From Citrobacter freundii ATCC 8090 = MTCC 1658 = NBRC 12681 (GTDB lineage Bacteria > Pseudomonadota > Gammaproteobacteria > Enterobacterales > Enterobacteriaceae): DNA of 64,000 bases. Below are positions 21,350 through 31,900 of this stretch, in pieces. Each line of letters begins with the position of its first letter. Positions within the stretch are counted from its first letter, which is position 1. The position numbers and the translations under genes are program-made. Location of the stretch: the NCBI RefSeq assembly GCF_011064845.1, contig NZ_CP049015.1, positions 3,658,001 to 3,722,000 of the forward strand. Direction: 5' to 3'. The notes beneath the pieces were generated by a model that saw nothing but the letters and a program-made list of their open reading frames with translations, made no database searches and was not told where the DNA came from.

Positions 21350-21776
21350 TGTAAACCTCTTTCGCGCGAACCGTGAAGGCCTGCACCATGTTTGAAGCCA
21401 GCTCTTTAAAGATACGACCAAACGCCAGCTCGATTAACTTATTGGTAAACTCAAAATCGAGATGAAATTCAATACGACATGCTTCATGACTCAGTGGCGT
21501 AAACTTCCATCCGCCAATGAGTTTCTTGAACGGGCCGTCGACCAGATGCATCAGGATGCTCTGGTTACTGGTCAATTGATTGCGCGTGGTGAACGTTTTG
21601 CTAATCCCTGCTTTCGAGACATCCACAGCCGCGGTCATCTGTCCCGGAGTTGACTCCAGCACACGGCTACCGGTGCAACCCGGTAAAAACTGGGGATAGG
21701 ATTTAACATCATTCACTAGCTGATACATCTGTTCCGCACTGTAAGGCACTAAAGCGGTCCGGCTAATCTGAGGCAT
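21333..21776 (-). CDS. ratA: RatA, START-like/coenzyme Q-binding toxin-like protein
   Basis: This 147-residue protein of the polyketide cyclase/START superfamily is related to mitochondrial Coq10. In E. coli it was reported to bind the 50S subunit and block 70S formation. I start at [16 protein letters not shown] (21776); a slightly longer reading (21797) is possible. It forms a two-gene unit with rnfH and is divergent from smpB. The toxin-antitoxin label sometimes given to this pair is not proven. Confidence 0.9.
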   Translation of the reverse strand: MPQISRTALVPYSAEQMYQLVNDVKSYPQFLPGCTGSRVLESTPGQMTAAVDVSKAGISKTFTTRNQLTSNQSILMHLVDGPFKKLIGGWKFTPLSHEACRIEFHLDFEFTNKLIELAFGRIFKELASNMVQAFTVRAKEVYSVSVG

Positions 21777-21930
21777 AACAATTTCCATCAATATCAATCA
21801 CACAAATAATACCATTTATCCCCCGCTAAAAAAAACGCTATAGCCTAACTCGTGCTAAGATAGCGCCTTGCGCCCCGCTGGATGAAATGGGGTGTTTTTC
21901 GATTCCAGATTACCTATACTGAGCGGCATT

Positions 21931-22413
21931 ATGACGAAGAAAAAAGCACACAAACCTGGCTCAGCCACAATCGCGCTTAACAAGCGCGCACGACACGAAT
22001 ACTTTATTGAAGAAGAGTTCGAAGCAGGACTCGCTCTGCAAGGTTGGGAAGTCAAATCTCTACGCGCAGGTAAAGCTAACATCGGCGATAGCTATGTCAT
22101 CCTTAAAGACGGCGAAGCGTTCCTGTTTGGCGCCAACTTCACGCCAATGGCTGTTGCCTCAACGCATGTGGTATGTGATCCCACCCGTACCCGTAAGCTG
22201 TTGTTAAACCAGCGTGAACTCGACTCCCTGTATGGTCGTATGAATCGTGACGGTTATACCGTCGTTGCGCTTTCACTGTACTGGAAAAATGCCTGGTGCA
22301 AAGTGAAAATTGGCGTCGCAAAAGGTAAGAAACAGCACGACAAGCGCTCCGATGTGAAAGAACGCGAATGGCAGTTAGATAAAGCGCGTATTATGAAAAA
22401 TGCTGGTCGCTAA
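21931..22413 (+). CDS. smpB: SmpB, tmRNA-binding protein
   Basis: SmpB carries tmRNA into stalled ribosomes for trans-translation. It has 160 residues from the ATG at 21931 ([15 protein letters not shown]), with the core motif [14 protein letters not shown] and the basic C-terminal tail ([20 protein letters not shown]), which enters the mRNA channel. Its RNA partner ssrA normally lies just downstream; here the 16-kb bap locus lies between them, as in Salmonella. Confidence 0.97.
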   Translation: MTKKKAHKPGSATIALNKRARHEYFIEEEFEAGLALQGWEVKSLRAGKANIGDSYVILKDGEAFLFGANFTPMAVASTHVVCDPTRTRKLLLNQRELDSLYGRMNRDGYTVVALSLYWKNAWCKVKIGVAKGKKQHDKRSDVKEREWQLDKARIMKNAGR

Positions 22414-22429
22414 ACGCTACTCCTCTGTG

Positions 22430-22466
22430 ACCAGTCTCTCCCTCTGAGACTGGTTCTTATTTTTTA
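22430..22466 (+). terminator. Terminator of smpB
   Basis: ACCAGTCTC and GAGACTGGT form a nine-base perfect stem with a seven-base loop, followed by a T-rich stretch. Confidence 0.8.
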
Positions 22467-22983
22467 GTTATTGAAACCCACCCAATACATTCATCAAATT
22501 TATGGTTTATTTGTGCTGAATCGTTCAGGTATGAAATAAACTGCCATGGCATTACCGTAGCGACCCATAGTCTAATAAAATAAAACTTCAAGACCATATC
22601 GCCTATATTTAGGCTTATTTTATAACACTATTATTACTGTTGTTTATTATACCCCCCTCATTTCAATTTAAATAAAAAACATTAAAATACAATAAGTTAA
22701 CCAAAAACAAATCATTAAATACGCACCGAAAAGTATCCTTTTCAATTAGCCAAATATATTTTTAATATGGATAAGTTGCAGAATACTTTCTTTCTGACTA
22801 TATCATCTAATACGAAAGAACTATTCTGTCGGCAGGTCCCGAACGTATTTACTAAGTAAACGAGCATCTGCATGACCTAATCAATGTAATTACATGTGTA
22901 AATTCATCTTTATGATGAACGGGGCCCCTGTCTGCTCATTTTCCCAGCTCGCTGTTGCGGATTAATACTCCCGACATGCCATC
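22467..22983. other. AT-rich region upstream of the bapA-like gene
   Basis: There are about 520 bases with no convincing gene on either strand, strongly AT-rich compared with the flanking genes (poly-A/T runs through 22600-22760). Long AT-rich upstream regions of adhesin genes usually serve as binding ground for H-NS and activators such as CsgD. No single operator is clear by eye. The ribosome site CAGGAG for bapA is at 22983-22988. Confidence 0.5.
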
Positions 22984-22995
22984 AGGAGTGAACAT

Positions 22996-25900
22996 ATGCG
23001 TCTACTCGCCGTTGTATCAAAATTAACTGGCGTTTCCACAAATGTTGAATCCTCTGAAGTTACGCTCAGTTCGCCTTCTATCGTGAAACTGTCAGTGTCG
23101 CGTGAGGAGGTAAGTCAACTGACACGCGTTAATCAGGATCTGGTTGTCACACTCCGCTCGGGTGAAACCATCACCATTAAAAACTTCTACGTCGGAAAAG
23201 GTGATGCGCAAAACCAGCTTGTTCTGGAAGACAGCAATGGCGCGCTGTGGTGGGTTCAGGATACTGATGGAGCGTTCCACTTCCAGCATTTAGACGATCT
23301 CACTCCGCTAATGACTGCCGAGGGAAGCCATGAAGGCGGCGCCGTCTGGCCGTGGCTTCTTGGCGGGATCGCGGTTGCTGGCGGAATTGGCCTTGCCGCA
23401 GGTGGAGGTGGCGGCGGTGGAGGTGGCGGCGGTGGAGGTGGCGGCGGTGGAAGCGATAATAACGCCGGAAGCGGTAATGGCAACGGCAACGGCAACGGCG
23501 ATGGTGGTGGCAACGGTAATGGCGATGGTGATGGCGATGGTGGCGATCCGCCAACGACAACACCTAACGCACCAGATGTGCCGGTTATTACCAGCGTAAT
23601 CGATGACCAGGAGCTGATTACTGGTCCTGTTAATCAGCAGGAATCCACCAACGATAATACGCCCACTCTCCAGGGCACCGGCCCCGCAAATGCTACATTG
23701 CATATTTTTGATAACGGTATAGAAATCGGCCAGGTCGCTATCGATGCCAACGGCAACTGGTCGTTTACGCCATCCTCTCCGCTCGCAGACGGTACCCACC
23801 AGTTTACCGTCAGTGCATCAGACGGTACGGGCAGCAGCGGCATGTCGGACAGTTGGGAGATTATTGTCGATACGCTTGCCCCCGACGCCCCTGTAGTCAC
23901 AGAAGTAACTGACGATTCCGGTTCCATTAAAGGCTTGATCGGTAATAACGGCGTAACCGACGATGCCACGCCAACGCTCACAGGCACTGGCGAAGCCGGT
24001 TCTTACATCAGCATTTCTGATAACGGCATTCTGATTGGTATGGTCCAGGTAGATGACAATGGCAACTGGACGTTTACACCGGACACACCGCTTAGCGACG
24101 GTGTTCACAATCTGACGCTGACGCAAACTGACGATGCGGGTAACGTGAGCGCGGAAACGAGCGTACCTACATTCACCGTCGATACTACCCCGCCTGAAGG
24201 CGCGGTCATTTCCTCCGTTAATCCGGAAGGCACCGAGGTAACCGGTAGTGCAGAGGTAGGAAGCCAGGTCATTATCATCGGTAGTAATAATCAGATTTTG
24301 GGTTCAACCACGGTCGGCCAAACCGGCAATTTCGTCATCGCGATTTCACCTTCACAGACGCACGGTGAAGCGCTAATCGCGAAGATTCAGGACCAGGCTG
24401 GTAACATCGGGCCAGATACCCCATTCAATGCGACGAACTCGGGCTATCCTGGCGTACCGGTTATCGTCAGCGTGATGGATGACTTCTCCCCATCAACCGG
24501 GCCATTGAGCAACAATCAGGCCACCAACGATAATACCCCCACGCTCTCTGGCACTGCCGATGCCAACAGCACGGTGACTATTTACGACAACGGCACAATT
24601 ATCGACAGCGTACTGGCTGACGGTAACGGTAACTGGACATGGACTTCCAGCTCCCCGTTATCAGATGAGCTACACGCCTTCACCGCCACCGCGACAAACC
24701 AGTCAGGTACAGGAGGCATGTCACCAGCGTTCAATATCAACATCGACACCCAGCCACCGTTGCCACCTGATGATCTCAACGTATCTGCAGATGGGACTGT
24801 CGTCACCGGAACGACCGAGCCAGGCAATACCGTAGTTATCACCAGCAGTAGCGGAACTCAGATCGGCAGCGGCGTCGCCGGGCCGGATGGCTCATTTACC
24901 ATCACCATTAACCCACCACAGACCAATGGCGAAAGCATTGAAGCCATCGCAACCGATCCGGCAGGAAACCCAAGCCTGCCAGAAACTGCGCTTGCACCAG
25001 ACATTACCGCGCCACAGCCCCCGACAAACCTGCTAGTTAATGGCACTGGGGACCAGGTCACCGGCAAGGCCGAACCCAACAGTACGATCAATATTCTGGA
25101 TCCGGATGGCAATATCATTGGAACAGCAACTGCCGATACAAATGGGGATTTCACCGCAACGCTGGTTCCGCCACAAACCAACGGCGAGCCCCTTACGGCA
25201 AATGCGACCGACACCGCAGGCAACAAGGGCGACGACGCCTCTGTCAACGCACCGGACACCACCGCACCTGATGCGCCGACAGGCGTCACAGTTGCAGGAA
25301 ATGGTGGAGCGGTTAGCGGTCACGCCGAAGCCGGAAGTACCGTCACCGTCAAAGACAGCAACGGGGCTCCTATTGGCGTGGGTCAGGCTGACAGCGGCGG
25401 CAATTTCACCGTCCAGATCACCCCGTCGAAAATCAACAATGAAACAGTAAACGTCACCGCAACGGACAGCACTGGTAACGAAAGCCTGCCAACTTCGGCT
25501 GTTGCCCCGGATCTCACCGCGCCAAACCAACCCGTTATCATTGCCGTTACTGATGACGTCGCCGATATCACAGGCCCCATCAATAACAATGGGTTAACCA
25601 ACGACGATAAACCGAAAATTGAGGGCAAAGCTGAGGCCGGCTCTCAGGTCAAAATTTACGATAACGGAACTCTGCTTACGACCATTACCGCTGATATCAA
25701 CGGTAACTGGAACTATACGCCCACCTCGGCATTGGGCCAGGGGGCACACGTATTTACAGTGACGGCAACCGATGCCGCTAATAACACCAGCACTGCCGCC
25801 AGTTGGAAAATCATTGTCGATAGCATCGCGCCGACAGTGCCAGTCATAACGCTGGTTAACGCTGATGTTGGCAGCAGCGCCGGTAACGCCACGAGCAATG

Positions 25901-28900
25901 CCTGGATTACCAACGACAACACGCCAACCCTCTCAGGTACCGGTGAGCCGGGCTCGCTCGTGAGCCTGTACGATGGCAGTCTGCTGATGACGGTGATGCT
26001 TATCGACAGCTCGGGGACCTGGAGCTATACCGTTCCAACTAATCTGGCGCTCAACGATCGCATCCACCAGTTTACGGTATCAGCAACAGATGCAGCCGGT
26101 AACGTCATTACCTCGCCCATCGTAGTCAGTGTTACCGTGGATACCCAAGCACCTGGGACCCCCGTGATTTTGACCGCAACCGACGACGTCGGGAATGCAC
26201 CAACCGATCTGCCCACCGGTAGCCGTTCAAACGATACCCTGCCGCTGCTGAAGGGGACCGGGACCGTCGACTCCACCATCACTATCTATGATGGCGCCAC
26301 ACTTATTGGAACCGCAACGGTCGTGTCTGGGGGCACCTGGAGTTTCCAGGTCACTCAACCGCTGAGTGAAGGTCCACATGCGCTGTCGGCTATCGCAACA
26401 GATGCAGCGGGTAACGCCAGCAATGCCGGAAATTTCACGCTGACCATTGATACCACCCCACCAGCGGCTCCGGTGATTATCGCCGGTGAAGGACTCGTGG
26501 GCAGCGCCACCGTTGCTCTGGCGAACGGCGGTAGTACGAAAAGTACCGCCCCGGCCCTCTCCGGTACGGGCGAGCCGGGCGCAACCATTACTATTTTTGA
26601 CAATAACGTCAGTATTGGCACCGCCACCGTTCAACCAAATGGAACCTGGACATTTACCCCAGATCCCGTGCTCATCGAGGGGCCACACAAATTCACCGCC
26701 ACGGCGACTGACGCTGCAGGTAATACGGGGATCCCATCGGCTAGCTTCACTCTGACGGTAGACAATACGCCTCCCGCGCAGCCTGGCGCCCCTATCATTA
26801 CTGACGATGTGGCTCCGGTAACGGGCGTGGTCACGAATGGCAACACCAATGACACCACGCCAACCTTTAGCGGTACAGGGAACGTTGGGGATTTGATTAC
26901 CGTTTATCTGAACGGCACTCCCCCTTTGCAGGGAACAGCAACAGTAGGTGCAGACGGAACCTGGAGCTTTACTCCATCAGCACCGGTTTCCCCTGGTACT
27001 TACCAGATAACCCTTACCGCAACCGATCCGGCTGGCAACGTCAGCCAGCCGTCGAATGCCATAACACTGAACATCGACACGACGCCGTCTGCACCTCCGG
27101 TGATTATCGCCGCCAATGATAACGTCGGTGGCTCGGTAGGCGATCTCTTGCCCAATGCCGTGACCGATGACGCCACGCCAACCATTCGCGGTACTGGCAC
27201 TGACGGGGATATCATCACCCTGTATAACAGCGGTGTAGTGATCGGTACGGCAACGGTGGCTGGTGGCACCTGGAGTATTACGCCCGGGACTGCGCTGGCA
27301 AACGGCAACTACACGCTGACCGCTACCGCAACCGATGCGGCAGGTAACATCAGCGGCAGCTCAAATAGCATTTCGTTTACGGTGAATACCACCCCGCTCA
27401 CAGCGCCACTTGTGACGAATATCGAAGATAACGTCGGCGTGATTACCGGTTCGCTCACCAGCGGTAGCGTCACGGACGATACCACCCCAACCATTAGCGG
27501 GACGGGTACGCCGGGCAGTACGGTGTTAATTTATGACGGTGGCATTCCCATCGCGATAACCACCGTGGGCGCGAATGGCTCCTGGAGCATAGATGTTCCC
27601 CTCACGCCCAACATGATTCATACGCTGACTTTCGGCGCACAAGATGCTACCGGTAATGTGCTGCCGGCAGGAAATCCTGTCACGTTGATTGTTGATACGC
27701 TACCTCCTGCAATGCCTATCGTTACCAGCGTTGATCCGAACGGTACGCTGGTTAGCGGTACAGCCGATGCTGGTAGTACCGTGATTATTCGCAGCGGTAG
27801 CACCATTCTCGGCCAGGGGGTGGCAGACGGTTCAGGTATCTTCTCTGTCACGATTTCACCAGCGCAAACGGCTGGTCAGGCACTGAATGCCATCGCCCAG
27901 GATCCCGCGGGTAACCAGAGCAATCCCACCCCGTTTACCGCTGCTACCTCCAGCGTTCCACACCCGCCAACTCTTGAGATCGTGGATGACGTAGCCCCCG
28001 GCATGGGCGAAATCGGCAGCGGAAAAACCACCAACGACACTTTACCGCGGTTGCAAGGAACCGCCACGGCTGGGGCTACAGTGACTATCTATCAAAATGG
28101 CGCGTCTATCGCCACGGTCACCGCCGATGCGGTTTCCGGCGCCTGGAGTTATCAGTTGCTCACCCCGCTAACTAACGGCACAACCTATAACTTCGCAGTC
28201 TCACAAACCGTCAACTTAATACCCAGCGGGCAGTCACCCAATTATGCCATTACCATCGACACCACCGCGCCGCTGGCACCGCTCATCACCAGCATTATCG
28301 ATGACGTTTCACCCGGCAGTGGGCCGCTGGATAAAGGACAAATTACCAATGACTCACGCCCGACCTTAAACGGAACCGGCGAAGCGGGAGCAACCATCAC
28401 CCTCTACGATAACGGTATCGCTTATGCCACAACCACGGTAAACAGCAACGGATTCTGGAGCTTTACCCCGACAGACGCGCTGGGAGAAGGCAATCACCTC
28501 TTTACCGCTCGCGCAACCGATGCTGCTGGCAACCAAGGCGATGCCTCCGCTGATTTTCTGATCATTGTTGATACTTTAATTCCGAATGCCCCCTCCATTG
28601 TCACAGTCACAGACAACGTTGGCACCATTCAAAACCTGACGTCCGGACAGTCAACTAACGATAATACCCCAACGCTCACGGGCGTTACCGAGGCAGATTC
28701 AATTGTCACCATCCGTGATGGCAACACAGTGATTGGCACAACCACCAGCGACGCCAGCGGTAACTGGAGCTTTACGCCAGCCCCTGCGCTCAGTGAAGGC
28801 AGCCACTCGCTGACAGCCACCGTCACGGATGGTGCGGGCAACATCAGCCCGGCAGCGCCACCGTTCGTCGTAGTTGTCGATACGCTGGCGCCCGCCGCGC

Positions 28901-31900
28901 CAAGTATTACCTCGGTCATCGACGATCAGCCGGGAAGCACGCTGTTGACCAACGGCCAACTGACCAATGATGCCCAACCAACACTAAGTGGCACGACCGA
29001 AGCTAATGCTATTGTCACCATTCGTAGTAACGGAACGATCATTGGCACCGCAAATGCCGATGGCTCCGGTAGCTGGAGCTTCACCCCAACAAACGCGCTG
29101 GCGCAGGGGGAAAATATCTTTACGGTGACCGCAACGGATGCGGCGGGCAACACCAGCGGAGCTTCTGCCTCGTTCACCGTTTTGGTCGATTCAGTTGCCC
29201 CGTCTGCACCAGTAATTCTGACCGTTCAGGACAATACCGCGCCGACAACCGGGCCAATCTCCAACGGGCAAATCAGTAACGAAAGTCGCCCGGCGCTCAG
29301 CGGTACCGGTGAAGTTGGCGCGACCATTACCGTCCTGAGCGATGGTCAGCCCATTGGCACCACCATCGTCGGCGCAGGCGGAACCTGGAATTTTACGCCC
29401 TCAACGACATTGGGTAACGGCCTGCATACTCTGACCGTCACGGCGACAGATAGCGCAGGCAATACCAGTCTGCCTTCAGGCGGCTTTACCTACACCGTCG
29501 ACACACAAGCACCGGCAGCACCAGTGATTACTCAGGTTGCAGATGATGTCGGCCCGCTGACCGGAAATCTGAACAACGGCCAGGCGACAAACGATGCGCG
29601 CCCTACCCTCAGCGGTATGGCTGAAGCCAATTCCACGGTGAGAATTTACGATAACGGATCGTTTATCGGTTCAATCACAGCGGATGGTACAGGCGCCTGG
29701 AGCTTCACGCCGGGAACCGCGCTTGGCAACGGCAACCACACGTTGACGGTAACAGCAACCGACGCAGCCGAAAACGTTAGTCCAACGTCCGCTGGATTTA
29801 ACATCGTTGTTGATACTGTTGCTCCGCTTGCGCCAACGATTATCCAGGCTTTTGATGACGTGGTGCCGGGAACCGGAACGCTGTCGAACGGCGCTTACAC
29901 CAATGATACTCGCCCCGTACTGAACGGCTCGGCGGAAGCCGGTGCCCGGGTAGCCATCTACGATAATGGCATGCTGCTGGCGACGGTGACTGCGGCAATA
30001 GATGGTACCTGGGAATATCTGCCTGCCACACTGGGCAACGGCCAGCATGTCTTTACCGCCATTGCCACGGATGCCGCCGGGAACGTCAGCCCCACCTCAA
30101 GCGAATTTATTATCAACGTTGACACGATCGCGCCGTCAGCGCCGCTCCTGACCTCGGTGGTGGATGACGTCGCAGGCGGTGTGTTCAACGCGGGGCTTAG
30201 CAACGGGCAACTGACTAACGATGCCCGACCAACGCTCAACGGTACCGCCGAAGCGGGCAGCACCGTCAGCATCTATGACGGCAGCACCCTGCTGGGCACG
30301 GCGCTGGTACAAAGTAATAACAGCTGGACGTTTACCCCAACCACGCCGCTGGCGAATGGATCGCACACCTTCACCGTCACCGCTACCGATGCGGCGGGCA
30401 ACACCAGCGGCGCAACGGCAGGCTTTAGCGTAGTGGTCGACACTACGGCACCAACGCAGCCTTCAATCAGCAGCATTATTGACGATGTTGGGCCAAACAC
30501 CGGGGTGATTGGCAATAATCAGCCAACCAACGACGCACGCCCAACGTTAAACGGCACCACGGAAGCCAACGCTCGGGTCGATATATATGATAACGGCACC
30601 TTTGTAACCAGCGTAACGGCGGACGGCAGCGGCAGCTGGAATTACACGCCACCTACGGCGTTGGGTCAGGGGACGCATTCCTTCACCATCACAGCAACAG
30701 ACACCGCAGGTAATACCAGCGGGCTATCGTCTGCCTCTGCAATTGTGGTCGATACCGTCGCACCGGGTACTCCAACCGGTCTGGCGGTCAACGCCAACGG
30801 CACCACGCTGACCGGCGTTGCCGAAGCAAACAGTACGATAATCATCACCTCCAGCAGCGGAACCGTACTTGGTACCGCAACAGCCAACGCCTCCGGTAAT
30901 TTCACCTTCACGCTGAGCCCACCGCAAATCAGTGGGCAAACGCTGCTGGTCAGCGCACAGGATGCCGCAGGCAACATCGGCACAGCGGGTAACGTGCTGG
31001 CACCGTTTACTGGTGTACCGCCTGCGCCGGTTATTGCCAGCGTATTTGACGACGTGGGCACAATTACAGGTCTGGTCGCGGCAGGTAAAACCACCAATGA
31101 TACCCGTCCAGCCCTTAGCGGAACGGCGCAGGCTAACACCATCATCAATCTGTACAACAACGGCGTACTCATGGGTAGTACGACCGCAGATAGTAACGGG
31201 CTCTGGAACTTTACCCCATCCGGCGCGCTCAGCGAAGGTAACCACGCGTTTACCGCCACGGCAACAAACGCCAACGGCGTAAGCGGGGTGTCCGGCTCGT
31301 TCAGCGTGATTGTGGATACCACGCCGCCGACCGCGCCAACGATACTGATCAGCGCCGATGGCGGTACCATCAGCGGCGTCGCCGAAGCGGGAAGCACGGT
31401 TACCATCTCTCTTCCGGGCGGCACCAGCGTGACGGCAATCGCCAACAGCAGCGGTGTCTACAGCGTCAACCTGCCGGTTCGCCAGATTGAGGGTCAGTCG
31501 CTGTCCGCCACGGCGACCGATGCGGCGGGAAATACCTCATTGCCAACAAGCGCTATCGCGCCGGTATTGCCGCTGCTGGCTGAAGACAATGTCACCAGTC
31601 TGCCTCTACAAACCGATGTCACCGTCAGCACCGAGCATCAAAGCGATTATGGTTTCCTGTTGGTCAATGCGCTGGGAAATGTCGCCAACGTGCTGGGGAA
31701 CGATACAGCAAGCGTCAATTTCAGCATCGCTTCTGGCGGCAGCGGATCCATTACAATCAATGCCGCAGCGACCGGCGTGGTGCTGTCGCTGTTAAACACG
31801 CTTGAAGTCGTCATCCAGCGCTTCGACACCGCGCTGAATGCCTGGGTAACGGTGGTGGATACCGGGAAACCAGACTTTGCCAGCCTGCTCACCCTGGGCG

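Noticed and set aside
21053..21776. Novel toxin-antitoxin system ratA-rnfH
   Set aside because: This is the conserved enterobacterial ratA-rnfH pair next to smpB. It is not new, and the antitoxin role of RnfH is not supported by anything visible.
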